In this document: piece after piece, positions 25,310 through 33,386 of the stretch
Numbering within the stretch: the stretch's first letter is position 1
Layout: each line of letters begins with the position of its first letter
From: Labilithrix sp.
Lineage (GTDB): Bacteria > Myxococcota_A > Polyangia > Polyangiales > Polyangiaceae
NCBI GenBank assembly: GCA_019637175.1
Contig: JAHBWD010000071.1
Location: forward strand, 1 to 43,310
DNA: 43,310 nt
Reading direction: 5' to 3'
Notes under the pieces: model-generated
What the model saw: only the letters and a program-made list of their open reading frames with translations
What the model was told of the DNA's origin: nothing
The model's database searches: none
Translations under genes and position numbers: made by a program

Positions 25310-25993
25310 TCACTCCTCCGCGCGTAGGCGCGCGAGATCGACCAGCGTGTCGACGCTGAACCACTTCGTCGGCAGGACCTTCGACATGCGCAGCTGTCGC
25401 TCCCGAATCAGCGCGCGCCACACGGCGTAGAAGTCCACGTCGTCGCCAGGCGGGCATAGAGCGCTGACCCGCGCCGGATTCAGGATCTGGATGCCCGAAC
25501 AATAGAGCTCCGAGGGCCTCAAACGGTCGAGATCCACGACGAGGCCGTCGTCATGAAAGATGTAGTCGCCGTCGAGACCTTCGACGGGTCGCACTGGCAC
25601 GAGCATGCCAGCTGGGCTCCCCTGTGCGAAGTAGTCCGCCGCGAGCGCGTCGAAGTCGACGTCCGTGACGTTGTCGCTCGTGAGCACGAACGCGGGCTCG
25701 TCGAGGTTCGAAAGCAGGGTGTTGGAGACCCACCAAGCATTCGGTCGACCTTCGGTGCAATGGATCGACGCGACGCCGATCTCGACGAGATGATGTGCCA
25801 GCATCGCGCCCTTGTAGCCAACGGTGACGTGAATGTTTGGGATGTAACGCCGGACCTTCGTGATGCCGTGAGCGATGAGGGTCGAGTCGAGGTACGGCGC
25901 CATCGGCTTGGGGATGGCCTCCGTGAGCGGCCCCATCCTACGGCCGCGCCCCGCGGCCATGATGACGACGTGCCGTATCGTCTTCGTTGTCAC
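25310..25993 (-). CDS. Nucleotidyltransferase (NTP_transferase family)
   Basis: This is a 227-residue enzyme with the nucleotidyltransferase signature AAGRGRRMGPLTEAIPKPM (~13-31), VGYKGAML, a metal-binding Asp in LTSDNVTDVD and the product-side YCSGIQIL. It is expected to make an NDP-sugar or CDP-linked group from NTP and a phosphorylated substrate. The short length and lack of a C-terminal beta-helix resemble LicC- or HddC-like enzymes rather than GlmU or RmlA. Its GTG overlaps the stop of the upstream dehydratase gene (GTGA), so the two are translationally coupled and may act in one pathway. The substrate cannot be stated. Confidence 0.85.
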   Translation of the reverse strand: MTTKTIRHVVIMAAGRGRRMGPLTEAIPKPMAPYLDSTLIAHGITKVRRYIPNIHVTVGYKGAMLAHHLVEIGVASIHCTEGRPNAWWVSNTLLSNLDEPAFVLTSDNVTDVDFDALAADYFAQGSPAGMLVPVRPVEGLDGDYIFHDDGLVVDLDRLRPSELYCSGIQILNPARVSALCPPGDDVDFYAVWRALIRERQLRMSKVLPTKWFSVDTLVDLARLRAEE

Positions 25994-26946
25994 AGCTCTT
26001 CCGGCGGCGGATTGTCGATGATCCGCAGGATCTCCTCCTCGGTGAGCCGGGTGGTGTTCGCCGAAGAGAGGCCTCTCGTGAGCGGCGCCGCGGCCTTCTC
26101 GTTGAACGAGATGACGTAGTGCGTGATGCCATCGTACGTCGTCTCACGCGTGTAAGGGAGCTCGAGCTCCCCGATCAGAAACTCGTCATCGCGCTCTCCG
26201 GGACGCCCCTCGATCTTCTCCCAGCGACCTCCGCGATGTTTGACCCACACGTCGAGGATGTCACGGATGAGCGACGCCTTCATGTGACGCGATAGGACCT
26301 TCCCTTGCAGCTCCGCCGCGTGGTCGAGACCGGTGGTGACCAACTTCACGGCCTCGTCGACCGTGAAGAAGAAGCGACGCATCTCTGGTCCCGTCGTCCC
26401 GATCACACCGTCCTTCTCGTGCATCTTCTTCCACAGACAGAGGACGCTGCCCGTCGACCACGCCACGTTGCCATAGCGCACGCAAAGAAACCGCGTCTTG
26501 CCGTTCTTCTGGTTGCACGACGCGAAGACGCGCTCCATGAGAGCCTTCGAGAGGCCATACGTGTTGCGAACCGGTGGCGCCGCCTTGTCCGTGGAGATAC
26601 CGAGGACGGTATCCACCCCGTGCTCGAGGGCCACGCGCGCGACATTCTGGGAACCGACGACGTTCACGTCGACGCACTCCATGGGCTGCTTCTCCGCCAG
26701 ATCGACGAACTTGGTCGCCGCGGCGTGGATGACGATCGAAGGGCGCGTCTCGACGAACGCGTCGCGCACCGCTTCGATACTGGAGACGTCGAGCGGGATC
26801 ACCTCGCACGCGGTCATCTGCTGGGCCGCGGCGTTGAGCTTGTTGTTCCGCGACCCGAGAACGACGCGGTAGCGGTCTCTGAGCGCGAGCGCGAGGCGCT
26901 TTCCCAGGAAACCGCTGCCGCCGGTGATGAGGAGTGTGGGTCGCAT
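25990..26946 (-). CDS. NDP-sugar dehydratase/epimerase, Polysacc_synt_2 (CapD/PseB-like) family
   Basis: This is a 318-residue extended SDR protein. The NAD(P)-binding GGSGFLG is at 9-15, HAAATKFVDLAEKQPMECVDVNVVGSQN matches the CapD/PseB/FnlA group, STDKA is at 118-122, and the catalytic-type Tyr130-x3-Lys134 lies in NTYGLSK. The MRRFFFTVDEAVKLV segment is typical of the family. The Tyr, as in PseB, distinguishes it from FnlA/CapE-like members with Met there, and it lacks the long membrane domain of WbpM. It probably carries out 4,6-dehydration, with or without 5-epimerisation, of a UDP-HexNAc. It sits between a GT2 gene (25 bases) and a nucleotidyltransferase gene (overlap). ATG 26946 begins the NAD-binding fold. 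Confidence 0.88.
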   Translation of the reverse strand: MRPTLLITGGSGFLGKRLALALRDRYRVVLGSRNNKLNAAAQQMTACEVIPLDVSSIEAVRDAFVETRPSIVIHAAATKFVDLAEKQPMECVDVNVVGSQNVARVALEHGVDTVLGISTDKAAPPVRNTYGLSKALMERVFASCNQKNGKTRFLCVRYGNVAWSTGSVLCLWKKMHEKDGVIGTTGPEMRRFFFTVDEAVKLVTTGLDHAAELQGKVLSRHMKASLIRDILDVWVKHRGGRWEKIEGRPGERDDEFLIGELELPYTRETTYDGITHYVISFNEKAAAPLTRGLSSANTTRLTEEEILRIIDNPPPEEL

Positions 26947-26971
26947 CGAATACTTGCTCGTGTGCTCTTGG

Positions 26972-27961
26972 TTAGACGCCGTCGGCGCCGCCGTAGTTGG
27001 TGGTGATGAGGTTCCGGTTTCCCTTGTCGCCGCGAATCTTGTGGCCGAGGGCGTTGATCGGGCCGCGCGCGCGCGCGGGAAGGTAAGACAGCGCGTATCC
27101 CAAGACCGTGCGCGGGTGCATCGCCTCGCGCCAGTCGAGCGCGATGGCCTCGCGGAAGCAACGCCTCGCCCACGCGGTATCGCCGTCGAGTCGCACGACG
27201 CACCATGCGGAGGAGCGCAGCAGCGCGCGCCTCGAGTACGCGGCGTCCTCGAGAAACTGGGGGGGGAAATCCGGATGCACCACGAGGCGCTCGAGGCACT
27301 CGAGGGACATCTCGGCGTTGCGACGCGTGGCTTTTCCGAGATTGCCACCGTGGTCGCGCAGAAGCACGACGGGCTCGCGGACGAACGCGAACTCGTAGGT
27401 CATCGCGACCTTGAAGTAGGCGCTCTCCGTCTCCGCGAAGATGTCCTCGTAGAACGGGTACTTCGTGAAGCATTCACGTCGGGTGAGCGGCGAGAGCATG
27501 TTGACGAGGGACGGCTCGCGGAGGAACGCGCCCAGCACGCAGCCTTCCTTCTCGAACGCCGGCATCCGCCAGCGCGCGCCTGTGAGCTCGTTGAAGCCGA
27601 TCGCGCCACCGTTCACGACCCCGCATGTCGGCCCGCGGCGATCGAACATGGCGACCTGAAGCTCGAGCTTGCGACGATCGTAGAGATCATCCGAATAGAG
27701 GAATGAAATGAACTCACCGGACGTGGCGCGTACGCCTTCGTTGAGCCGCTGCGTGATGGGCGCGTTCGCGTCGTTCAGCAACAGGCGCACGCGGGGGTCG
27801 GAGGCGTATCTGCGAAGGACGTCGTGCGAGCCATCATTCGAACCGTTGTCGATCGCGAGGAGCTCCCAATCCTCGTAGGTCTGCGCGAGCACGCTCTCGA
27901 CGGCTTCGCCGACGTAAGCGCTCTGGTTGTAGGAGCAGAGGATCACCGAGACGCGCGGCAT
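26972..27961 (-). CDS. Glycosyltransferase family 2
   Basis: This is a 329-residue GT-A enzyme. PRVSVILCSYNQSAYVGEAVESVLAQTYEDWELLAIDNGSNDGS is the standard GT2 opening. YSDD near residue 90 provides the DxD-type metal site. A later helical region (~215-300) has FLEDAAYSRRALLRSSAW and a Trp/Arg-rich TPR-like segment. It would add a sugar to the growing lipid-linked repeat unit in the cytoplasm. It is the first gene of an operon with the dehydratase and nucleotidyltransferase genes. The start ATG 27961 directly precedes the first beta strand. Confidence 0.93.
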   Translation of the reverse strand: MPRVSVILCSYNQSAYVGEAVESVLAQTYEDWELLAIDNGSNDGSHDVLRRYASDPRVRLLLNDANAPITQRLNEGVRATSGEFISFLYSDDLYDRRKLELQVAMFDRRGPTCGVVNGGAIGFNELTGARWRMPAFEKEGCVLGAFLREPSLVNMLSPLTRRECFTKYPFYEDIFAETESAYFKVAMTYEFAFVREPVVLLRDHGGNLGKATRRNAEMSLECLERLVVHPDFPPQFLEDAAYSRRALLRSSAWCVVRLDGDTAWARRCFREAIALDWREAMHPRTVLGYALSYLPARARGPINALGHKIRGDKGNRNLITTNYGGADGV

Positions 27962-28341
27962 GGAAATGGTTCCGGAGGCGGCCGAACGCTAGCACGCCTG
28001 CTGCAGCACGCGCCATCGCGGCCATCCCGGCGTTGCGGCCGCACGCGGAGCTCGACAGGGAGGCCGCGCGCTCGCTGGAGGATCACGCGAGGCCATGCAT
28101 CGAGCTCGAGACCTGGCGAGACACTGCGGATCGCCGTGCTCTCGGGGTGCCATCGAGAACCCGCTCGAACGAGGTTTCAGGCCTTCGCTCGCGGACGGCG
28201 GCGCGGAGGACGAGGAAAGCCGGAACGCGCTGGGCGGCGAATCATGGGCGTCAAGCCCCGCGGACAGCGCGTGGGCCAAAGCGGAACACGAACGCGCGGG
28301 AGTGCCCTTGCGCCGCGCCCCAGCTCAAGTATGCACACGGC
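27962..28341. other. 380-base gap without a supported gene
   Basis: This divergent intergenic region lies between the GT2 gene and a methyltransferase gene and should contain both promoters. Frames on both strands are open but Arg/Ser/Ala-rich and match nothing recognisable, as expected by chance in this base composition. No repeat or RNA gene was seen. Confidence 0.5.
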
Positions 28342-29217
28342 ATGCAACGCGCTCACTCGACACACCGCGAAGAGGATCGGACCGAAGCTTCGGAAGATCC
28401 GATCCCCGACTCCGAGGGCATCACATCCGACGAGTGGCTCCGTGGCTATTTCACCGCGAGCAACGTTGACGTGGCGGGAGGCGCCCCCCCAGCACGGCCC
28501 GCCAAGTGGAAGAACTTCGACTTCCTCCGTCTCCGTGATCGCGCGTTGCACATGCTCGAGCTCGCGCCGGGCAAGGCCGTGCTCGACATCGGATGCGCGA
28601 ATGGCGCGACCATGGTCTACTGCGGGTTGCAGGGTGCCACCGTCCACGGCTGCGACCTCGACGAACGCGCGGTCGGATTCGCAAACAACGAGCTCGCGCG
28701 CTTCGACATCAGGGGCGAGGCCATCGTTGGCGATGCAACGAAGCTCACGGCGTACGCCGACGACACCTTCGACGCCGTGATTTCGAGCGACTTCGTCGAG
28801 CACATCACCGACGAGCAGAAAGTCGCGATGCTCCTCGAAGCGAAGCGCGTGCTCAAGCCTGGCGGACTACTGGTCATCAAGACGCCGAATCTCGCCTACC
28901 TGGAGGCATCCCTCTTCTACAAGCGGATTCGTGCCGTCCGTCGTTTCGAGAATCCGATGAAGTTCGTCATCCCGCACACGCCCGGGACGGACGACCCGCA
29001 GCACATCGGACTCGCCACGCGATGGTCCTTCACGAACTGCCTCATCAAGGCGGGATTCCTCAACTACGAGTTCCACTACGCGCCGCTCCGGCGGTTTGGC
29101 ACATCGGGGCTCGTAGAGATCCTGTCGACGGAGATTCCCGTCGTCCGCGATTGGCTTTGCGAGGACCTATTTTGCAAAGCATACAAGCCCATCGTCGCAT
29201 CGCACTTCCCGGACTGA
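28342..29217 (+). CDS. SAM-dependent class I methyltransferase
   Basis: This is a 291-residue protein from ATG 28342. The first ~55 residues are acidic and probably disordered. The Rossmann domain begins near 70 with SAM motif I LDIGCANGA at 81-89, VHGCDLDERAVGFANNEL, DTFDAVISSDFVEHI and LKPGGLLVIKTPNLAYLEA. The methyltransferase-11/23 fold is clear. The target is unknown, likely a sugar of the repeat unit. The C-terminus (CEDLFCKAYKPIVASHF) has two Cys. It stands alone, with 380 bases before and 260 after, so it is likely its own transcription unit. Confidence 0.88.
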   Translation: MQRAHSTHREEDRTEASEDPIPDSEGITSDEWLRGYFTASNVDVAGGAPPARPAKWKNFDFLRLRDRALHMLELAPGKAVLDIGCANGATMVYCGLQGATVHGCDLDERAVGFANNELARFDIRGEAIVGDATKLTAYADDTFDAVISSDFVEHITDEQKVAMLLEAKRVLKPGGLLVIKTPNLAYLEASLFYKRIRAVRRFENPMKFVIPHTPGTDDPQHIGLATRWSFTNCLIKAGFLNYEFHYAPLRRFGTSGLVEILSTEIPVVRDWLCEDLFCKAYKPIVASHFPD

Positions 29218-29477
29218 AGTCGGCGCCTCTTCGACGGACTCACCTTTCGCCCCGGTCATCTGCTGCACGGCCATTTTCCGGGCTCCGTACGCGCGCCGAG
29301 GGCGTCATGCGCTAGCCTAGCGAGTATGATGGGGGGATTGGCCGGGGCTATCGGACGTCGTCAACGACGTGGTCGCGGGCACGTGCACCAGTTGGCTCCG
29401 TTTACCCGAACCTGGGTCGTCATCAGCGGGTCGATCCGGGCAGGGTTTTCGTTCGGTTCTGGGGAGAGGCGGCTTCG
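29218..29477. promoter_or_regulatory. Intergenic region with two short palindromes
   Basis: These 260 bases precede the repeat-bearing lipoprotein gene. They hold CGCTAG-C-CTAGCG at about 29312-29324 and ACGTCGT-CA-ACGACGT at 29355-29370, both perfect. Either could be a regulator-binding site. A GGGGAGAGG stretch shortly before 29478 serves as ribosome site. No gene is supported. Confidence 0.4.
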
Positions 29478-30491
29478 ATGAGAGCGTGGAGGCTGTTCGG
29501 ACTCGTCATGGTCGCGGGATGGATCGCCTGCAACGTGCCTCGCGAGGATGAGCCGGCGTCCAGCGGCGGCCCGAACAGGGATCAAACGCCCGAAGGCGGC
29601 GGAGAAGACGCCGGCCTCTCGACGCCCGTAGACGCCGAGCCATCGCCCGACGACGGCGCAGAAGACGCCGCACTCTCCATGCCCGACGATGGCGGAGAAG
29701 ACGCTGGACTCTCCACACCCGACGACGGCGGAGAAGACGCCGCGGTCGAGGGCGGGCCCCCGCAGTGCCTCAAGCCGCCGGGCACCGATCCGCCTTCGAA
29801 GCCGCTCGTTGGCCAGGCGGGCTGGGTAGGAGCCGTCCCCAAGGGATCGTTCGGCTGCCCGATCACGACGGCCTCTCCCTACGCGCACGCTTTTCAGCTC
29901 ACGAAGCAGACGGCGTTCACGATGTTCATCAGCCACACGCTCTCCTCCGTGCCACCGGAGGTTCACCTGCATGACGGCTGCGATCTCGCTGCCCCGCTGT
30001 CGGCGTCTGCGACCGACCGAAGAACGCACTCGATGGTCCTCGAGGCGGGGCTCTACACGTTCGTCACGTGCACGGGACAGGGCGACTTCGTCGCCGAGCC
30101 GACCCCAACCCCCGTCAACACGAACACGTCCTGTGCGACGGCGGCGACGCTGCCGAGCACCGGCGTGCGCATGTACGATCCGAACGAGACGCGTTACTTC
30201 TCGTTCCAAGCTGGCCTGCAGAAGCAGTACATCGTCGTGACGAGCAACGTCGGCGGAGTGACGATGAACACAGGCAACTACCGGATCGAGGTGCGGACGG
30301 CGTGCGCCGACCCGGGGACGAACCTGTTCGACACGAACGGCAACGTGACGAACCCCGGGAACGCGTGGCTCAATGGACCGAGAGCGTACAACCTCGGCCC
30401 GCTGCCTGTGGGCACCACCTACTGGGTCGTGCTGAGCGCGGTCGACCCGGGGCTCGCCCTCACCATCAGCCGCGAGAACAGAATCAACTGA
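29478..30491 (+). CDS. Repeat-bearing predicted lipoprotein, unknown function
   Basis: This is a 337-residue protein. The signal peptide MRAWRLFGLVMVAGWIAC gives a lipidated Cys at 18. Residues ~38-92 are a linker built of a 12-residue unit, P-D-D-G-G-E-D-A-G-L-S-T, present in three adjacent copies and one separate copy. The outer domain (~95-335) is beta-rich with paired Cys (QCLKPPG, SFGCP, DGCDL, VTCTG, SCATAA, TACAD) and phrases such as RMYDPNETRYFSFQAG and GLYTFVTC that resemble bacterial pre-peptidase or PPC-like beta domains. It lies inside the polysaccharide locus, so it may attach to or handle the glycan at the surface. That link is inference from position. Confidence 0.7.
   Translation: MRAWRLFGLVMVAGWIACNVPREDEPASSGGPNRDQTPEGGGEDAGLSTPVDAEPSPDDGAEDAALSMPDDGGEDAGLSTPDDGGEDAAVEGGPPQCLKPPGTDPPSKPLVGQAGWVGAVPKGSFGCPITTASPYAHAFQLTKQTAFTMFISHTLSSVPPEVHLHDGCDLAAPLSASATDRRTHSMVLEAGLYTFVTCTGQGDFVAEPTPTPVNTNTSCATAATLPSTGVRMYDPNETRYFSFQAGLQKQYIVVTSNVGGVTMNTGNYRIEVRTACADPGTNLFDTNGNVTNPGNAWLNGPRAYNLGPLPVGTTYWVVLSAVDPGLALTISRENRIN
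29646..29753 (+). repeat. 36-bp tandem coding repeats
   Basis: Three tandem 36-base units start at 29646, 29682 and 29718, each opening CCCGACGA(C/T)GGCG(C/G)AGAAGACG; the third diverges after about 26 bases. A related copy lies at 29589-29624. They encode the P-D-D-G-(G/A)-E-D-A-(G/A)-L-S-(T/M) linker of the lipoprotein. Confidence 0.85.
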
Positions 30492-30660
30492 GCCGAGCTC
30501 GACGCCGCCTGCGTGGAAGGGGCACGTCTACGATGAAAGCCGCGTCCAAGGGCCGAGACCATCGGGATCACGGCGCACATGCCGAGCTCGACCCCCACCC
30601 TTCTGCCGCGAAGTACGGGACTTTACCCCAGTCCGCGAGCGCGGTACGAACGCGATCGCC

Positions 30661-31662
30661 TTGACCACCTCCTCTTTCTGGACCGATCGGCCTACGTTCG
30701 TGACCGGCGCGACCGGGCTGGTCGGCGGCTGGCTCGTGCGGCGCCTGCTCGAGCTCGGCGCCGACGTCATCTGCCTCGTGCGCGATTGGGTCCCGCAGAG
30801 TGAGCTCGTCGCGTCGCGGCTCATCGACAGAGTGCGCGTGGTGCGCGGCGACGTGCGCGACGGCCCCACGCTGGAGCGCATCCTCGGCGAGTACGAGGTC
30901 AACACGGTGATCCATCTCGCGGCGCAGACGATCGTCGGCATCGCCAATCGCAACCCACTGTCAACCTTCGAGACCAACATCGCGGGTACGTGGTCGCTCC
31001 TCGAGGCGTGCCGCCGTAGCCCCACGGTCAAGTCGATCGTGTGCGCCTCGTCGGACAAAGCGTACGGCACGAGCGAGGTGCTCCCCTACGGCGAAGACAC
31101 GCCCCTCCGTGGCAAGCACCCCTATGACGTGAGCAAGTCCTGCTCCGACCTCATCACGAACACGTATGCGGTCAGCTACGGGTTACCGGTCGTGACGACC
31201 CGCTGCGGGAACTTCTTCGGCGGCGGCGATCTCAACTGGAACCGGATCGTGCCCGGCACGATCCGCTCGGTCCTTCGCGGCGAGCGACCGACGATCCGCT
31301 CCGACGGTGAGTTCGTGCGCGACTATTTCTACGTCGAGGACGGCGCCGCGGCGTACACGCTGCTCGCCGAGCGGCTCGCGACCGATCCGCAGCTCGCAGG
31401 CGAGGCCTACAACTTCTCGAACGAGCAGCAGATCACCGTGAACCAGCTCGTCGAGCGCATCCTCCGCCTGATGAAGTCGGACCTCGTCCCCCTCGTGAAG
31501 AACGAGGCGTCCAACGAGATTCGACGCCAGTACCTGAGTGCCGAAAAGGCGCGCAAGACGTTCGCGTGGAAACCGCTCTTCTCCCTCGACGAGGGGCTCG
31601 AGAAGACGGTCGCCTGGTACCGCGCGCACCTCGCGCGCGACGGAAGGGCGGAGCTCACATGA
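30661..31662 (+). CDS. CDP-glucose 4,6-dehydratase-like extended SDR
   Basis: This is a 333-residue NAD-dependent SDR. FVTGATGLVGGWL gives the glycine-rich loop at 16-22. HLAAQTIVGIANRNPLSTFETNI, SDK at 131-133 and Tyr155-x3-Lys159 (YDVSKSCSD) match CDP-glucose 4,6-dehydratases (RfbG) better than RmlB. It should convert CDP-glucose to CDP-4-keto-6-deoxyglucose. The RfbF-type cytidylyltransferase at the end of the same operon supports the CDP assignment. The start is TTG 30661, since the conserved fold begins about 11 residues later and no ATG or GTG fits. The next gene overlaps it by ATGA. It is the first gene of a five-gene operon. Confidence 0.88.
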   Translation: MTTSSFWTDRPTFVTGATGLVGGWLVRRLLELGADVICLVRDWVPQSELVASRLIDRVRVVRGDVRDGPTLERILGEYEVNTVIHLAAQTIVGIANRNPLSTFETNIAGTWSLLEACRRSPTVKSIVCASSDKAYGTSEVLPYGEDTPLRGKHPYDVSKSCSDLITNTYAVSYGLPVVTTRCGNFFGGGDLNWNRIVPGTIRSVLRGERPTIRSDGEFVRDYFYVEDGAAAYTLLAERLATDPQLAGEAYNFSNEQQITVNQLVERILRLMKSDLVPLVKNEASNEIRRQYLSAEKARKTFAWKPLFSLDEGLEKTVAWYRAHLARDGRAELT

Positions 31663-32891
31663 CCTCGCAAGCGACGTGCCGCGCGTGCGGTGGAGGCGGG
31701 CTCACGCTCGTCCTGTCGCTGGGTCTCTCTCCGCTCGCGAACGCGCTCCTCACGAAGGAGGAGCTCGCGCGGCCCGAGGAGAAGTTCCCGCTCGATCTCG
31801 CCTTCTGCTCGCGATGCTCGCTCGTGCAAATCACCGAGACTGTGCCGCCCGAGAAGATGTTTCGCGAGTACCTCTACTTCTCCTCGTTCTCCGACACGAT
31901 GGTGGAGCACGCGCGCGCGATCGCCGACCGCCTCGCCGACGAGCGAAAGCTCGGGAGAGACAACCTGGCCCTCGAGATCGCGAGCAACGACGGCTACCTC
32001 CTCCAGCACTATGCGAAGCGCGGCGTCCCCGTCCTCGGCATCGAGCCCGCGCGCAACATCGCGAAGGTCGCCGTCGAGGAGCGCGGCATCCGCACCATCG
32101 CCGAGTTCTTCGGCAAGGAGCTCGCCGCGACGCTCGCGGAGCGCGGCGAGCGTGCCGACGTCATCCACGCCAACAACGTGCTCGCGCACGTCCCCGATCT
32201 CAACGGCGTCGTCGAAGGCCTCGCGATCGCGCTGAAGGACGACGGCGTAGCGGTGATCGAGGCGCCGTACGCCAAGGATCTCGTCGATCACTGCGAGTTC
32301 GACACCATCTACCACGAGCACCTCTGCTACTTCTCGCTCACGGCCCTCGACAACCTCGTGGATCGCCACGACCTCGTCGTACGTGACGTCGAGCGGCTCG
32401 CGATCCACGGCGGATCGCTGCGCATCTTCGTTTCGAAGAAGAGCGCGGCCTCGCGCGGACGAGCCGTCGAGGAGCTCCTCGCGGAAGAGGCCGCGGGCGG
32501 CGTCGCAACCCTCGCTCCGTACCTTGAGCTCGCGAAGCGCGTCGAGGCGCTCAAGGCCGAGCTCGTGCGCGTGCTTCGTGGTCTCAAAGCCGACGGAAAG
32601 CGGATCGCCGCCTACGGCGCCGCTGCGAAGGGCAGCACGCTGCTCAATTCCTTCGGCATCGGCAAGGACGTGCTCGACTTCGTCGCCGATCGGAGCACCT
32701 ACAAGCAAGGGCGCTACATGCCAGGGATCCACGTCCCGATCGTCGACCCGCGCGAGCTGGTCGCGCGAAAACCCGACGCGTGCCTGCTTTTGACTTGGAA
32801 CTTCGCAGACGAGATCCTCGCTCAGCAGCGCGAGTACCGCGAGAACGGCGGCAAGTTCATCATCCCGATCCCGGAAGTGAGGACCCTATGA
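31659..32891 (+). CDS. Sugar C-methyltransferase (TylC3/NovU/TcaB9-like)
   Basis: This 410-residue protein has three parts. An N-terminal zinc site has Cys7, Cys10, Cys50 and Cys53. A SAM-binding Rossmann domain has LEIASNDGYLL at ~105-115. A C-terminal domain includes AAYGAAAKGSTLLN and FIIPIPEV. The YHEH motif at 218-221 corresponds to the catalytic Tyr/Glu/His set known in TcaB9. Family members add a methyl to the carbon next to the keto group of NDP-4-keto-6-deoxy sugars, usually C3. Placed directly after the 4,6-dehydratase, it predicts a CDP-3-C-methyl-6-deoxyhexose. ATG 31659 overlaps the upstream stop. Confidence 0.92.
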   Translation: MTSQATCRACGGGGLTLVLSLGLSPLANALLTKEELARPEEKFPLDLAFCSRCSLVQITETVPPEKMFREYLYFSSFSDTMVEHARAIADRLADERKLGRDNLALEIASNDGYLLQHYAKRGVPVLGIEPARNIAKVAVEERGIRTIAEFFGKELAATLAERGERADVIHANNVLAHVPDLNGVVEGLAIALKDDGVAVIEAPYAKDLVDHCEFDTIYHEHLCYFSLTALDNLVDRHDLVVRDVERLAIHGGSLRIFVSKKSAASRGRAVEELLAEEAAGGVATLAPYLELAKRVEALKAELVRVLRGLKADGKRIAAYGAAAKGSTLLNSFGIGKDVLDFVADRSTYKQGRYMPGIHVPIVDPRELVARKPDACLLLTWNFADEILAQQREYRENGGKFIIPIPEVRTL

Positions 32892-33385
32892 CGCGACCGC
32901 TCCCCGACGGCGCTCGCCTGCTACGCGGCGACCGGCCCATCGAGGGTGTGCAGGTCATCCCGCTGCGTCGTATTCCCGATGAGCGAGGGACGATCTTCCA
33001 CATGCTCCGCGCCACGGATACGCACTTCACGAGCTTCGGCGAGATCTACTTCTCTACGGCCTACAAAGGGGTCATCAAGGGCTGGCACAAGCACCAGGAG
33101 ATGTCGCTCAACTACGCCTGCATGGTCGGCCGCGTGAAATGCGCGCTCTACGATGACCGCGAGGGCTCACCTTCGAACGGCTCACTCATGGAGGTCTTCC
33201 TCGGACCCGATAGCTACTCGCTCCTCATCGTGCCTCCGGACGTTTGGAACGGCTTCAAAGGCATGGCCGATCCGATGTCGGTCGTCGCCAACTGCTGTAC
33301 GCACGCGCACGATCCGGCGCGGAGTGCCCGCCTCGATCCGTTCGACAATCACATCGGCTACGACTGGGCCGTCAAGCACCACTGA
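32888..33385 (+). CDS. RmlC-like dTDP-4-dehydrorhamnose 3,5-epimerase family protein
   Basis: This is a 165-residue cupin. GVQVIPLRRIPDERG and HMLRATDTHFTSFGEIYFS match the RmlC opening, then GVIKGWHKHQEMSLNYACMVGRVKCALYDDR with histidines at 67 and 69 in the active-site region, and a VPPDVWNGFKG loop. It lacks the exact RGLHYQ of RmlC, so it could be a 3- or 5-monoepimerase or act on the C-methylated CDP-4-keto sugar. Translational overlap (ATGA) with the C-methyltransferase ties it to the same pathway, and it likely works after methylation. Slightly shorter than RmlC (about 180). Confidence 0.88.
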   Translation: MTRPLPDGARLLRGDRPIEGVQVIPLRRIPDERGTIFHMLRATDTHFTSFGEIYFSTAYKGVIKGWHKHQEMSLNYACMVGRVKCALYDDREGSPSNGSLMEVFLGPDSYSLLIVPPDVWNGFKGMADPMSVVANCCTHAHDPARSARLDPFDNHIGYDWAVKHH

Positions 33386-33386
33386 G

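Noticed and set aside
29589..29753. CRISPR-like repeats
   Set aside because: The 36-base units are adjacent without spacers, stay in frame and encode a 12-residue linker, so they are coding tandem repeats.
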